Positions 10,460 to 24,275 of a stretch of DNA of 64,000 nt are shown here, piece after piece. The position numbers were made by a program, and so were the translations under genes. The DNA comes from Antedon mediterranea. Taxonomy: Eukaryota > Echinodermata > Crinoidea > Comatulida > Antedonidae. Location: contig NC_092675.1 in the NCBI RefSeq assembly GCF_964355755.1, positions 30,218,912-30,282,911 on the forward strand, given 5' to 3'. The notes under the pieces were generated by a model that saw only the letters and a list, made by a program, of their open reading frames with translations, was not told where the DNA came from and did not search any database. Positions within the stretch are counted from its first letter, which is position 1, and every line of letters begins with the position of its first letter.

Positions 10460-13400
10460 ATATTTATTTTATTTATAATCAAATAACTGTAGAATGGAGA
10501 AACTATTGGGCAGCTTTTGTAGATTCACAAAGTGTTTACAAATTAACTTAACAAAAAATCAAATTGATAAACAAAACAAAAACTTGTAATTTCTGTAACT
10601 ACTGTATATTCTGTCTGACTTGGTGATTTGTATTTGACATTTTAAAGTTGTTATCCTTTACAAACACATTTGACTGTTAATAAGTAATTTCAGTGTATCG
10701 CTAAATGACTACTTAGTGTATTTACATGTCTCCCTGTCTTCCAGTTTTAAGTAGTACAGTATTTTCAAGAATGATATTGTATAATGCTATAAACATCCTT
10801 GTAAGAGGTTTGGATGTTCCGTGTCAGCATTGAAACAATGAGTTTAATGAGGGTGAGTGTGGAGGGACACTCAGAAAGATTGATATAAGAATTTATTAAT
10901 CAAAAAATAGCCGAAGAATTAAACCATGGGGCAATGGCCCAACACAGAAGTGGGCACTTCTTGATTTTATTGCTCTTTTCTGTACTGTTTATTTTTTAAT
11001 GCCAAGTTTTCAGTAGCCCTGTGGTGGATGACATCACACTTGGACAGATGGAGTGAATGAATTGTGAAGAATTAAAATGGGGCTTAAGACAGATGTAGTG
11101 AATACATTGTGAAATAAGAATTAGAACAATGATGACTATTGTTGTTTACTACAAACCAGAGGTCACATTAGTAAATTTCTAACTTTTATCAGATAACTAT
11201 GTTTGTTATAAAGCTGACATCTGACATTTTTTAATAGACTCACACTTTTGTAGGTACTTAACATTTTAATATCTCAGGAAATGTTTACTGTGAAAACAGA
11301 GAGTTAAATAGTAAAGAGGGAATCACAATTGAATCAACATATTTTATATACTAGATTTCTGTTTCTAATTAAAAAAAATTATTTATTTTTGTCTTTTTAT
11401 AACAAGCAACTGGTTTTCTGCTCTCAAGAGGTTTGTTGCGTTGTATGTGTATCTTTATTTTTTATTATTCTCTCGTCAGGGATGGTGTCCGGCGGGGGAT
11501 AGTTTCACCATGTAGTTTAAGTTCTATTTATTTGTTGTTAGCCGAAACCGTTCAATTCATTTTTTTTAAATGTATTTATTCTGTCTTTATACTGAATGAC
11601 ACTTTCAGTGCTAAAGCATTGCTTTCCAAAGTGGTTCAGTAGAGAAACATTAACAATATAATAAAAATAATTCAAAGACAACTAACAAAGTAATTTCATT
11701 AGTACACACACATTTACAAAAAGGTATAGCTATCTACAAAACATACAGTAATTTCAATGTAAATGTTTTTTATATATTTACAAATGACAATAAATTGAAT
11801 AAAAGCAGAATACTTGATAGTTTCACCTGACAACACACATCTAGCATTCACAGCTAAAGTTTGTGTTGTGTTTAACTTGTATGGGAAACAGTTGAAAAGG
11901 AATGTTTGTAGTAACTAGTGGTAATGCTATCCATATGTCGTAAATGAAACGTAACCAATATGATGCACTGTTGACGAATTTTACATGTTAGCAATGACAC
12001 TAGCGGTCATCTTGGAGTATCACATGTTGCACTGATGGCTTTGCTTGTCATTATCAGAAATTAACAGAACTAGGCCTATAAAATATTCAAAATTGTAAGC
12101 AAGACCAGAGGAGTGTTCTTAATTGCAGTATACCACTTTATATTTCCTGTAAGTTCAATTGATTTCTTCTGAAAATTGCAATTTTGTTGTTCTGGCTTTT
12201 ATTATTGGAAACATTGAATTGAGAGTAATTACATCATACAAATTGAATTGAATTGAATTGATCACTATTTCAGAATAAATATTCCATATATACAACAAAA
12301 ATTAATACAAAAAGGAAAATCACACTAAAATAGGATGTTTTTCCACTTAGTGAAGAGATTTTGATATTGTAACAGTACTAGTATCGTAGTACACCTAACC
12401 AGATTATTTTCATTATTCACAACTCTTAATCTAAAACCATAGATGCACTTGCGTACATGCTCGTAGAAAGAGGGAATTCTCCTTGTGGCAAATATAATCA
12501 TCTTTATATATTAGCAGATTTATATTACAATGTTATAAGTTTATTAAAACAAGTTGTAAAAGTTGTCTATATTTTACAATATCAAATCTAATAATATAAA
12601 TACTTATTCTTCTAACAGATTTATTTATATTACAAGATTATTTCTATATATAAACCGTTTTTTATATATCCTTTTTTTCTATCCAGTCTTTTAAAAAAAA
12701 ATCCATTCTTATTTTGATGGCTGCAAATGTTATTAACATTATCAACAAACAAAATCCAAAATAAATAAACAAACATACAGTAAATAAAATATACCAATAG
12801 ATGAAACAATGAGAAAAGTGAAAACTTAAACTTAACCATCTGTCATAAAATACCTTAAAGTTTATATTATTGTTAAATTAAAAATACATTTCTTCCATGT
12901 AAGTCTACTTTAGTTTGTTTTTAATTTGAAATTGCGACACAGAGAAGATTAATTTAGATAAAACTGTATTTTTAGTTACGACATAAATAGCATTTTATAA
13001 TTAGAATTCTCACAAGCCACTAAATAACATTTATTTTTTGTTAATTTGTTCTGTACTTCACAAAAATAGAATATAGACACTTGAGATTTGACGATAGAGG
13101 GTGCTATCTCATTTCTAACAGATTCTTTCATCTAATCAATGACTTCCTAAGTACTCAATAGGATTGCAAGTGGATGTGATGTTTCCTGCTATCGTATTCA
13201 CTCTAAAGCTCCCTTCCCTAAGACTTGTTAACGTCATCCCCACAATTTACAACATCATCAGATCAATGATTTTTATAATATTTAATCTTTTTTTTATTGT
13301 ACAATCGACCAAATATAAGTAAATTTGTCGAAACTATTTTCCCTGAATGAGCAATGCAAGTATCAAGAACCAATTACTTATAATGTTTTGAATAATTTGA

Positions 13401-13501
13401 TAAAATTGGGTAACAATCAAATGTGTGTGGAATCAAATGTGTGTGGTATACATTTCAATACAGACTACACTCATCTAACCCTATGTTCATACTTAGCCAT
13501 T
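10460..13501. other. AT-rich intergenic sequence, no gene seen
   Basis: Only AT-rich sequence, with a short (TTGAA)n run at 12239-12261. The open frames here are short, of biased composition and without splice or family support. Confidence 0.4.
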
Positions 13502-15146
13502 GTTGACCGTGGACGTATTTGACGGTGGTTGACTGTAGACGTATTTGACGGTGGTTGACTGTAGACGTATTGGGTGGTGGTTGAACGTGGACGTATTGGA
13601 TGGTGGTAGACCGTGGACGTATTGGATAAGGGTTGACCGTGGACGTATTAGAGGGTGGTTGTTGACCGTGGACGTATTGGATGGTGGTTGACCGTGGACG
13701 TCTTGGATGCCTGGTTTACCGTGGACGTATTGGTTTGACCGTGAACGTATTGGATGGTGGTTGACCGTGGATGTATTAGATGGTGGTTGACCGTGGACGT
13801 ATTGGATGGTGGTTGACCGTAGACGTATTGGATGGTGGTTGACCGTAGACGTATTGGATGGTGGTTGACCGTAGACGTATTGGATGGTGGTTGACCGTAG
13901 ACGTATTGGATGGTGGTTGACCGTAGACGTATTGGATGGTGGTTGACCGTAGACGTATTGGATGGTGGTTGACCGTGGACGTATTGGATGGTGGTTGACC
14001 GTAGACGTATTGGATGGTGGTTGACCGTAGACGTATTGGATGGTGGTTGACCGTGGACGTATTGGATGTTTGGTTGACTGTTGACGTATTGGATGCCTGG
14101 TTGACCGTGGACGTATTGGATGGTGGTAGACCGTAGACGTATTGGATGGTGGTTGACCGTAGACGTATTGGATGGTGGTTGACCGTGGACGTATTGGATG
14201 TTTGGTTGACTGTTGACGTATTGGATGCCTGGTTGACCGTGGACGTATTGGATAGTGGTTGACCGTGGACGTATTGGATGGTGGTTGACCGTGGACGTAT
14301 TGGATAAGGGTTGACTGTGGACGTATTAGAGGGTGGTTGACCGTGGATGTATTAGATGGTGGTTGACCGTGGACGTATTGGATGGTGGTTGACCGTGAAC
14401 GTATTGGATAAGGGTTGACCGTGGACGTATTGGATGCCTAGTTGACCGTGGACGTATTGGATGGTGGTAGACCGTGGAGGTATTTGACGGTGGTTGACTG
14501 TTGACGTATTGTATGGTGGTTGACCGTAGACGTATTGGATGCCTGGTTGACCGTGGACGTATTGGATGGTGGTAGACCGTGGAGGTATTTGACGGTGGGT
14601 GACTGTTGACGTATTGGATGGTGGTTGACCGTAGACGTATTGGATGCCTGGTTGACCGTGGACGTATTGGATGGTGGTTGACCGTGGACGTATTGGGTGG
14701 TGGTTGACCGTGGACGTATTGGATAAGGGTTGACCGTGGACGTATTGGATGGTGGTTGATCGTGGACGTCTTGGATGCCTGGTTTACCGTGGACGTATTG
14801 GTTTGACCGTGAACGTATTGGATGGTGGTTGACCATGGACGTATTGGATGGTGGTTGACCGTGGACGTATTGGATGGTGGTTGACCGTGGACGTATTGGA
14901 TGCCTGTTTTACCGTGGACGTATTGGTTTGACCGTGGACGTATTGGTTTGACCGTTGACGTATTGGTTTGACCATGGACGTATTGGACGGTGGTTGACCG
15001 TGGACGTATTGGTTGCCGGTTTGACCGTGGACGTATTGGTTTGACCGTGGACGTATTAGTTTGACCGTGGACGTATTGGTTTGACCGTGGACGTATTGGT
15101 TTGACCGTGGACGTATTTGATGGTAGTTGACCGTGGATTTATAGGA
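13502..15146. repeat. 26-bp minisatellite, about 65 copies
   Basis: The unit is TTGACCGTGGACGTATTGGA followed by TGGTGG (26 bp). Shorter 20-bp forms (TTTGACCGTGGACGTATTGG) dominate near 14930-15115, and spacer variants GCCTGG, TAAGGG and TTTGG are interspersed. Many copies carry GTAGACG instead of GTGGACG in runs (13810-13975), showing local homogenisation. Minus-strand open frames with a HGQPPSNTSTVN pattern are just translations of the repeat. Confidence 0.95.
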
Positions 15147-15831
15147 TGATTACGGTAATGGCTACGGACTTATCGTATTGTCTGTCGTCTAACTTCCACA
15201 GATTTTGGTTGAAAACAATCTATTCAGTAGGCCATCATGGTTTATTTCACTGTATTTATTATATTTTGAAAGAGAAGTTACATTTAAATAACCAATACAT
15301 GTGATGATATGTTGCTGCTGCTGAATAAATCGTAGTTGAATTAACGTTACCTATAACATGCCCCATTCCTAAACGTGATATGTCTCTAGCGTGTTGATAT
15401 CAGTCTCAACAAGTGCACAACCCGTAGTCTATCACTAACTAACCCACCCAAAGGACTTCTTTACTCTCCAGTTTTTATCAGTTAAGTCCCATTCCTAGTT
15501 CATCAAGCTAAGCAAAGATAGTAGCGCCATATTTCACTTATGAAAGTCTGAATTTAGTACCGTTAATTAAGCACTTTTGACATAGAACGGTTGTAATCAA
15601 CATATTCAAACAAGAGGCGAGACCAGAACAGGAAAGTGTGCTGTACAGAGATAACGAATACCATGATGCCTGCCCACCTAGTGTTGTGTGTTGTGCTGTG
15701 TCGGCGGCACGTAGCTCCTTGCTGATATTTATTAGAAAATGAGAACGTTTTGTAAACGTGAGAATGATTGTCAATATTTAGATGTTTAAATATTTTATTA
15801 CAAGTAAATGTTTTATATTATGTGTATACTT

Positions 15832-16575
15832 GTTCTAAAAGTATTTTTAAGTAGCAGAAATATTGTTTGTAACCCAATGCAATGTAATATCTTAACACCA
15901 TTAATAATAGTAATAAATGTATATATCTTTACCAGTTAAACTTTTCTTATACGGTACCGGTACAGTAATATACTGTTACATAATACGTTACGTAGTACAC
16001 TGTTTCAACGCCAAAATGTACCCTATGCGTTATATATAGTGGTACTTTTTCTAACAGTATTAGTAGAAGAAATATTGTTTGTAACCAAACGCAATGCATT
16101 ATCTTAACCCCATAATTATAGTAAAGTAATAAATGTATATCTTACCAGCTAAACTTTTCTTACACGGTACCGGTACCGTAATATAACTGTTTCTATACCA
16201 AAATGTACCCTATGCGTTGTATATAGTGGTACTTGTTTTAACGGTAAAAAGGCGAAATTACAAAGACGAGCGGTTACGGTAATAAAAATATAGAATCTGT
16301 ATTATTTTATTCCTTATGACCATTTACACAAAGCGCGTAGTGTGGTTTGCGCTCAGGATAGATCTACTGATTCTACGTGGGACAAGCTACGCGGTTGTCC
16401 GCTTACCGTTTACCGCTCGTCTGTGTAAATTGGCCTTTAGTAGAAGAAATATTGTTTGTAACCCAACGCAATGCAATATCTTAACACCATAATTATATTA
16501 ATAAATAACGCTTTACATATTTAGTCTAGAAAGTATATCTTTACCATACTTTTCTTATACGGTAATATACACTGT
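15832..16575. repeat. Locally triplicated segment of about 140-210 bp
   Basis: Three related copies start near 15832, 16050 and 16437. Each carries GAAATATTGTTTGTAACC, then CGCAATGCA or a variant and TATCTTAAC, then TATATCTTTACCAG or a variant, then ACTTTTCTTATACGGTA. The first two also share AAAATGTACCCTATGCGTT followed by a TATATAGTGGTAC tail; the third is truncated. A separate TIR element interrupts the series before the third copy. Confidence 0.75.
16244..16438. mobile_element. About 195-bp TIR element (MITE) inserted in the triplicated segment
   Basis: Imperfect inverted ends of about 36 bp: the left reads AAAGGCGAAATTACAAAGAC then GAGCGGTTACGGTAA; the right is its near reverse complement, TTACCGTTTACCGCTCGTCT then GTGTAAATTGGCCTTT. 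Comparison with the upstream copy of the host segment, which reads straight through CAGTATTAGTAGAAG, shows the empty site. No coding capacity. Confidence 0.7.
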
Positions 16576-19500
16576 ATCTAATTAGTTCCAGTAATTTATT
16601 TTTATTCAAACTCTGTTACCATTTTGTTCACATTCATGACATTTTTGGTTAGCAAACATTTAACTTAATATCCAACATGGATTTATAAAGGATGAAGGTA
16701 TTTCCTTTGGCGCTCCATAGGCAATATGTTGATTTCCTATACGTGTCCCTATATGCAGGGTACACTGGCGTTCCATACGCAATCTTATAATTTCCCTCAC
16801 GGTCCCTTAACAGGATAAAGCCATCTCGTAGTTACAGGAATTAGCTTAGATTTATTTTTCTGGCTACTGTATACTGAACAGAATTCCATCATAACAAATC
16901 AGTTTCAATAATGTTTGTGTTTTAATCTAAAATATCATAAGTTACAAACATTTGTGTTAGTGTAATGGATAAACCAGGAATATAACATTGCTAAGAATAT
17001 AATAACAATAAACTATTACTTTAATTTTGTTTCTACCTAACGCTCAGCTGTGTTACTATGTAACAAACTCCTCGGTGAAATTCGCAATTTAATTTTATTT
17101 ATAGTTAATCAAAACCTGTTTCTCTGTTGATCAATTTCTGGTAGATGACGTAATTGTACATCGTAATGTTTACGTTGTTATTTTTCTGTTTTGGTTTCAC
17201 CAACTAGCATAGTTTAGCACATGTTTTGTCTTTATATATGTTTATTTACGACAGAAATAGATTATTAGTAAAATACATTTTAAACAGTTCTGAATGTGAG
17301 CGTCTGCAGGTGATTAATACATTGAACTGGTTTAATTATAGTTAGGCCTACTGTGTATTATGCCTATATGATTATGATGGTGACCTTTTAAACATTTTCT
17401 TTAATAGGCCTAATCATTTTTGGGTTGTAATATGTCTATCTTTTTTACTTAATTAATATACCACAAGAAAATCGCTGCTAAGCCTCCTAAAATCAAGACC
17501 AACATGTGATCTGGAATAGTGTGTGACCCTTGAAGAGTAAATCCCACTAGGGATAGCCCTCTCAAACTGAGGCTAATATTCGTCTTGAAACACCCGATTG
17601 CAATCTGTTCTTATTTGCTTTTAGGCTCAGTCATGTTTCACACTGATATTCTTATTTTCTATATTATATTCCGATTAATTATACTATCCCACTTGTTCTA
17701 AGAAATAATGCTTTATCGTATCGACAACAGGTATCATAAATTATTTACAGGATTTATATTAATTAACAAAAATAGAGATGAATTATTTAAAAACTGATCA
17801 AAACATTCGTAGGCCTACAGATGTTTTCCCTTTTTTTTATTTAAAGAGTTTTTCCTTTTTATGTTTTAAGTAAATAGTTGAATTTAAATTATTAAATTTA
17901 TTGTGATTCTTGATATTTGATTAGGTAATAAAGTAACACATTGTAAATTTATTCGACAATGAATTTCCGAAAGGGTTAATAAAAGAATATTTGAATTTAA
18001 ACAGATTTTGTTGAAATATGGCATGATGGACATTACAAGCTTTCTTTTATGTATGTTTCTTTGATGTTGACGAAGGATATCCCTCCTATACATGACTGCC
18101 TGCCTTGTGATTGTTAACAAGGATATTGTCCCGGCGTAGGCCTACTGTAGCCCTACATTATTCGTTCTTATTTATTATTCTGTGCCTCCTATCTAAATTT
18201 ATTTTTGATTCTTTGACGTTCTGTAGGCCTATCACTATTTGCATCGTTGTTTTGGTTCCACATGAAATTGATTTTAGTTAAATTGATCAGTAATCTGTAT
18301 AAACTGTAAACTTTGCATTAGAATTTAAAATAAACTTATATATTTGAACATCGAAGCCTCAGAAAAATGATTTCTAATATTTTTAACTTTCTTCAAATGG
18401 CGGGAGTCCTAGCTGATATTATGAGCAGTATGTACGATGTGTTTTTTAATGTTTTATATGTAACAACTTTTACCTCAGTTTTATTTTTAAATTTAATTTG
18501 TTTTATCGAGTTTTCATTGCGTAATAATATTTGGGTCGAGTGAATTAGCAAATAAATGACATATGTCAATCTGGTTTAATAGGTTGTAGATTACTGTAAT
18601 CATCCACGTTCTTCGTCGATTATCACAGATTGTTAGTCTAGTCAAATCATGTAGCATACCGTGTCCAGTCTTGCTCTCCAACTCATCAAATTGTCTTGTC
18701 CTTAATTTTGAAACCCGAAGTCTTAAAAATCTCAGATACATTATCTATTACTTAATGAAGTGATGTGTATTTGTTCTTTTATTGTCAGTTTCTTGTCAAT
18801 CTATTTAGACGTCTGCTGCTAAAGAAAGGAAATCATACTTCACTGATTAAACACTCCTTGTTTAACTCATCATCTTATGCAATCTTATCAAATTATTAAA
18901 TTCCACAAAATCGTATAAATATTCGTCATTAATTATAAAAATATTAAAGTCTCAAGGTTTTGCTGACAAAAGAGTAGTAGTTAATCTGTATTTCCAATCT
19001 TTTAAATGTTATAATTGTGCCTTGGAGCTAGCTTTAGCCTATACATACAGAAAAACGTACTGCAATGATTAAAGTGTAATTTTATTTTATCGATTTATAA
19101 ACCTACAATAATCTAAATATTTTCCCCCAAAAACATGAAAAAAATGAAATTACTAAAATTAGACTTTGAATAGGCCATTTTACAGTTTAAAAAAATAATC
19201 ACTTTTTTAGAAAAAAATAAATGAAAAAAATAAATGAATTCGCTTGTAAAAAGACAAAATAAACGTTTAAATTTAAGAAACAAAATCCATTGTCTCTGAC
19301 AGACAATGAGCTTCCATTTTCTTTTGCTTTGGATTACACTTTTTTAAAGGTTATTTTTTCCGATCCAATTTTTACAAAGTGAATGATGATGCGATATTTA
19401 TTTTTAACAATATATCTTTAGTGTAGTCTGTCAGAAATATTAGAGTATACACAATATTAAATAATTTATAATTTAGGCTAGTTATAGGGTATGTATGCAT

Positions 19501-21841
19501 TAATATTTATCATTTATACTGTGGTATGTAAGAGTGGTGAGAAAATGATGATCAATGTTAATAGCCTACTATCTCAATTGATGTTTATTCAAATTGGCTC
19601 ATGTCCGTTATATTGCGCGCCCGCGTATATATCTGAAATTGATTGATTGATTGACTGGTATGGAATAGGCCTACTATCGTGGTTATATAACGACAATACT
19701 ATTGCCTGTCTATACTTGCCCTGTCTAAAAATATTTCTTAGGCCCTACGTTAAAAACGAATCATATAAATTATATAATCCTACCCGAAATTAGCGGACAT
19801 ATTTAAATAAGAATGAATTGTTTGTACATTAGTATTAGTATGTTTTCTAAAATCTAAATGTTTACCCACTGGAATATAAGCCTAACACAGTTAGCCTATA
19901 ATATAATAATCGTGAGCAAACGATGTTTGATATTTTTTATTTGGTTATTTTGAAGGAAAGGTGACAATAATTAATGTCTCTACTGTTTAAACCTGTTGCA
20001 AGCCGAATTTATAAAACAAATTATAAATAAGCTATATGCATTAATTAAAATATATTAAATTGAAAACTTACGTAAACTAATTTAATAAAACAAATAAAAG
20101 CAGTTGTTCTGCGTTAAAAGAAAATTTCAATCCGTGTTGAAACTACGAGCAAAATGGCAAAACCCGAGACGTAAAATTAAACACAAACGGTGCATTGAAG
20201 GGGGGTTTCTTACACTATTCCCACGATCTTTACCATCCATGATGCCCACGTGTAGTTCCCACGACTATTTAATATTATTTATGTTTTGGTTCAGCGAAGC
20301 AAGCGCACATCTTGTAAATGAAATTGTCAATTTCGATAATTACACTTGTCGGTATTGCACATCGGATGTAATTGTTGTCTCCAAATATTACAGGGTTGGT
20401 CTTGTATTCTGCTACCGGTCACCATGCCAGATGTTGTGAATTCAATGTGTTCCAATATTCGACAGCAAACAATTATCCTTAAAACTATGAAAAGAACCTA
20501 TTTTGGAGTTTTTCTGCCACCGTGAGTGGGGTAACAATTTTGTCAGAAAAAACGATGTTATTTTCAACTGGTATAGGCAATTATACTGTACTCTCAATCT
20601 TTAATACAAATGTCCATGTAAAGAAAATTTTCGAACGGAAAAAAAAACAAAGCGTATTTTTTCCTAGACAGGAGTGACATATTTCCGTTGCTTTATCATA
20701 CTTGTTGACTCTTCTAAATACTTCTATCTCCATGTTCTTGTATCAAGTACGGTAAATAAACAACTCATTTCAACATTCTTGCATTTCGTCTTCAACATTT
20801 CTTATTCTTATTCTTCTTTTATTGCCAAATATAAAATACATGAAGAACACGACATACAAAAAAACAACAATAGATCCATGTCCACACGTGTCAACTAAGT
20901 CGATAATATTTCTATGAAATTTAATATTTTCTTCAATCTATGATATGGCAACAACAATGTTTCCATGTTTAAAAAAGATATATTTATCAATAAAATTGTG
21001 GTTTTGAAAAAAAATTATTGTCTATGGAAAAGATCAGTCGACTAAAATGTTTTTGTTTGTTATTTTTGATACATAATGTATATTTTAAGGCTCAGTAATG
21101 GGTGCATCAAGGGGGCGACGTGTACATAAATCTTAGCATGTACAATGTTCTGTGGGTGCACATTCGGGTTTCAGTTTCAATGAGCAGAGGAACAAACACT
21201 GCCCTCTCACTCGCCGTTTCATTGAGATTACTTAATTTGGTTTGATTATTTTTTTAAAAGCTCAGTTTCGTGTATTTTAACTTTATGTCGTCATTATTTC
21301 TCATTGGCTTTTTTCTTTTATCTTTTAGTATGTTTATAGTTTAGTAGACCTATTCTTTGTTTTTTGTATTTTTTCAATAATTTTCTTCTAGGATTGTTCG
21401 ATGTGTTGTGCATGTGTCTGTGAATAAAGATAAAACAATTATAATATATGGCTTTTCCCAACAAAAATTTTACTCTTTGATTTTTTTCAATAGATTTTAC
21501 TTTTTCTGTTCGATTTAATTTATTTTATTTTATTATTTAATCATATTTTTAACATATATTTTTTAATTTGCATTTTGTATAATTTCTCCAATTCGAAATT
21601 CGAAAACATGTTTAGTTATCTTGTATCTTGTATATGATGATTATGCTGTGGTTGTGGATATTAATACATTTTATCTCAATGCTATAATGTAAAATTAATT
21701 TAGGTCTATAAGTTTGGGGTTTTTGAAACGTTAGATGTACAGTATTATTTTATTTATATTCAGATCATACACCTGTATTTCCGTACACACAGTAAATATG
21801 TGAGTTCTATGGATAACATAAAGTAAAGAAAATACAAACAA
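16576..21841. other. Long AT-rich stretch, no gene seen
   Basis: No exon, RNA gene or named repeat is recognised. A short GCGCGCCCGCG followed by (ATTG)n at 19615-19655 looks like the tail of a retroelement but is too short to assign. The open frame at 20104-20439 is considered chance. Confidence 0.35.
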
Positions 21842-22268
21842 ATACACAAATGTAATTACAAGATGCCAGACTGTACAAACGTAGGTATTAAAATGCGAAG
21901 ACACCGTACAGGTACCTATAACAAATATAAACATTTAATTACAAGATGCCAGACTGTACAAACGTAGGTATTTAAATGCGAAGACACCGTACAGGTACGT
22001 ATAACAAATACAAACATTTAATTACAAGATGCCAGACTGTACAAACGTAGGTATTTAAATGCGAAGACACCGTACAGGTACGTACCTATAACAAATATAA
22101 ACATTTAATTACAAGATGCCAGACTGTACAAACGTAGGTATTTAAATGCGAAGACACCGTACAGGTACGTATAACAAATACAAACATTTAATTACAAGAT
22201 GCCAGACTGTACAAACGTATAGGTATTTAAATGCGAAGACACCGTACAGGTACCTATAACAAATACAA
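21842..22268. repeat. 83-bp tandem repeat, five copies
   Basis: Copies are marked by ACAAGATGCCAGACTGTACA at 21858, 21941, 22024, 22111 and 22194. Spacing is 83 bp except one of 87 bp caused by a CGTA insertion (GTACGTACCTATAAC). The rest of the unit has AATGCGAAGACACCGTACAG followed by GTACGTATAACAAATACAAA. The copies are nearly identical, so the array is young. Confidence 0.93.
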
Positions 22269-22436
22269 CCAAAACAATGTATAATATACTAATAATAATT
22301 CACTGACCAAATAATTTTAAAATAAGAAAGTACCGGTACCATATCAGGATATATTATTTTTTGCATGAGTGACTGACTGGTTATATCTTGCGGCCAAATT
22401 CTCACCAATTATGATGAAATTAAACGAGAACATTAG

Positions 22437-22640
22437 TCAATATTTGTAACTAATCACTAAGAAACAAACACTTATTCTACGTACATTGAATCCTCTTAGG
22501 ACCCCGGCGGCCGTTTCTAGAGTTGAACTTATCAACTCTTTCACAGCTTCTCGTCTAGTTCGTGAAGGTCTTGTAAATTCCACAACGTCATCTTCATAAT
22601 TAGCATCAAAGTCTTTTGTAATTACAGTACAATTAGTGAT
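22437..22640 (-). other. Possible coding exon, minus strand (weak)
   Basis: A 67-codon frame with no ATG, open between stops. The middle part (DFDANYEDDVVEFTRPSRTR then REAVKELISSTLETAAGVLR) is hydrophilic, and its DNA is richer in GC than the flanks. A possible donor (AAT|GTACGT) follows near 22465, but the upstream acceptor is poor. I recognise no family. It could be a chance frame; it is listed because composition and context differ from the surrounding AT-rich DNA. Confidence 0.15.
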
Positions 22641-23849
22641 TTAATTACTTGGGATTTTATCTGTCATTCTGAATATTTGTTAAGTTTACAGAACCTAGAT
22701 TTAGGCCTGCCGTTTCTGTTATGTAAAACAAACCCCTATGGGTTGAAGGTTAACTGTGACATTGGTTATTATGTTCTCAAACATGTATTGTCCCCAAAAA
22801 ATGAAATATAAAAATAAATTAAACCAAACTTTGAAGCGGCGATTTTGCAGTTTTGATAAAGATGTTCCCAATTTTTAAAGTTATTCAGAAATGTTCCCAA
22901 CTTTTGAAGTTGAGTTGAATAATAAAGGTTCCCAATATTTCACACGAACATTGATTTTTTGACACGAACATTGATTTTGCTTATAAAAAGACAAAATAAA
23001 CGGTTACATTTAATCATAACCCCCATCGATTTCTAGACACCTGGCTTCCGTTCCTATATGATTTATCTGGTAAATATATAGATTTTTTAGATTTTCAAAG
23101 TGAAAAACATGTTTTGGTCACATTTGTAGCGGAAAAATTCTCTTTAAACTTGTGCTCGTCACCTAAACACCTATACGATACTATACTATGGGTGAGCTGA
23201 GATAGATATGTGTATTGGCTCATTTTGAATATAGAAATTTGTATTCCAAATTTTAGATTGACCGCATAGAATATTGGTGTGTTCCAACTGCTGGCATTTA
23301 ATGTAAACAGTCCCTTTGCCCTAGATGTAAAACATTTATTTTGTATTATTGTTCTATATAACACACCCACATAAATGTAACTTTGTTACTTAAGACCAAT
23401 AATAGTAAATATTTACCAGTGGACAAAGCATTATAATGGGTCAAAGATAATTAAAGATTGCTTTGCTACGGAGGCGTGGGTTTTGATTAGTGACACTGTC
23501 AATCACTACGTCTTAGCATTCACAAATATTTGTTCGGCCTATTTCATAGCTTTCTCTTTGAATATTAACCCATGCTCAGGTCAACACTAAAACATGTTAT
23601 TATTCATTTGTACGTCGCACGCTGTTTGTTTTCGTAGAAGAAGATTATACTTAAAAATTAATACATTTTGTAAAATTTTTGGAAATCAGTTTTTTTATGA
23701 AAACAAATAAATAAAACATTGAAAAGTTAATATACAGCTTTGTATTTATCCAAAAACCTTATAATACAGTATTAATTTATCATAGCATTATGTGAATATT
23801 TAAAAATTATCAAGATATACAACTTATATTATAAAACTGGCATTCCTCG
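22641..23849. other. AT-rich intergenic sequence, no gene seen
   Basis: Contains a short internal direct repeat around GACACGAACATTGATTTT (22940-22980). Nothing else is supported. Confidence 0.35.
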
Positions 23850-24250
23850 GAGATCACTCTTATTCAGGAGACGCCCTATTAAAGGGGCACCCTTATTTAG
23901 GGAACATCCCTATTTAGAAGACACCCCTATTTAGGGAACATCCCTATTTAGAGGATACCCCTATTTAGAGGACACCCCTATTTAGGGAACCCTTATTTAG
24001 GGGACACCCCTATTTAGAAGAGACCCTTATTTAGGGACACCCTAATTTAGGGGACACCCCTATTTAGAGGATACCCCTATTTAGAGGAAAACCCTATTTG
24101 GAGGATACCCCTATTTAGAGGACACCCCTATTTAGGGGACGACCCTATTTAGGGGACGACCCTATTTTGGGGACATCCTTTATCCGGGTGAAACGAACAA
24201 TGCTTTAACGCTACGGTCACCTTTATTCAGGGGACACTTTGTTGGGAACT
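23850..24250. repeat. Degenerate 17-18-bp repeat of GGGGACACCCCTATTTA type
   Basis: About 20 imperfect copies of (A/G)GGGACACCCCTATTTA or AGAGGATACCCCTATTTA. It ends in GTGTCCCGTTAAGAGTTCTA (about 24250-24275), the same type of tail seen at 10425-10460. The similarity suggests a dispersed repeat whose interior expands, rather than an isolated minisatellite. Confidence 0.85.
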
Positions 24251-24275
24251 CGATGGTGTCCCGTTAAGAGTTCTA

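Noticed and set aside
14438-14975. Minus-strand frames with HGQPPSNTSTVN-type repeats
   Set aside because: Translation of the 26-bp minisatellite; composition and repeat period explain them fully.
20104-20439. 111-codon frame, plus strand
   Set aside because: It begins with a non-ATG codon, has mixed low-complexity composition, and no splice or family evidence.
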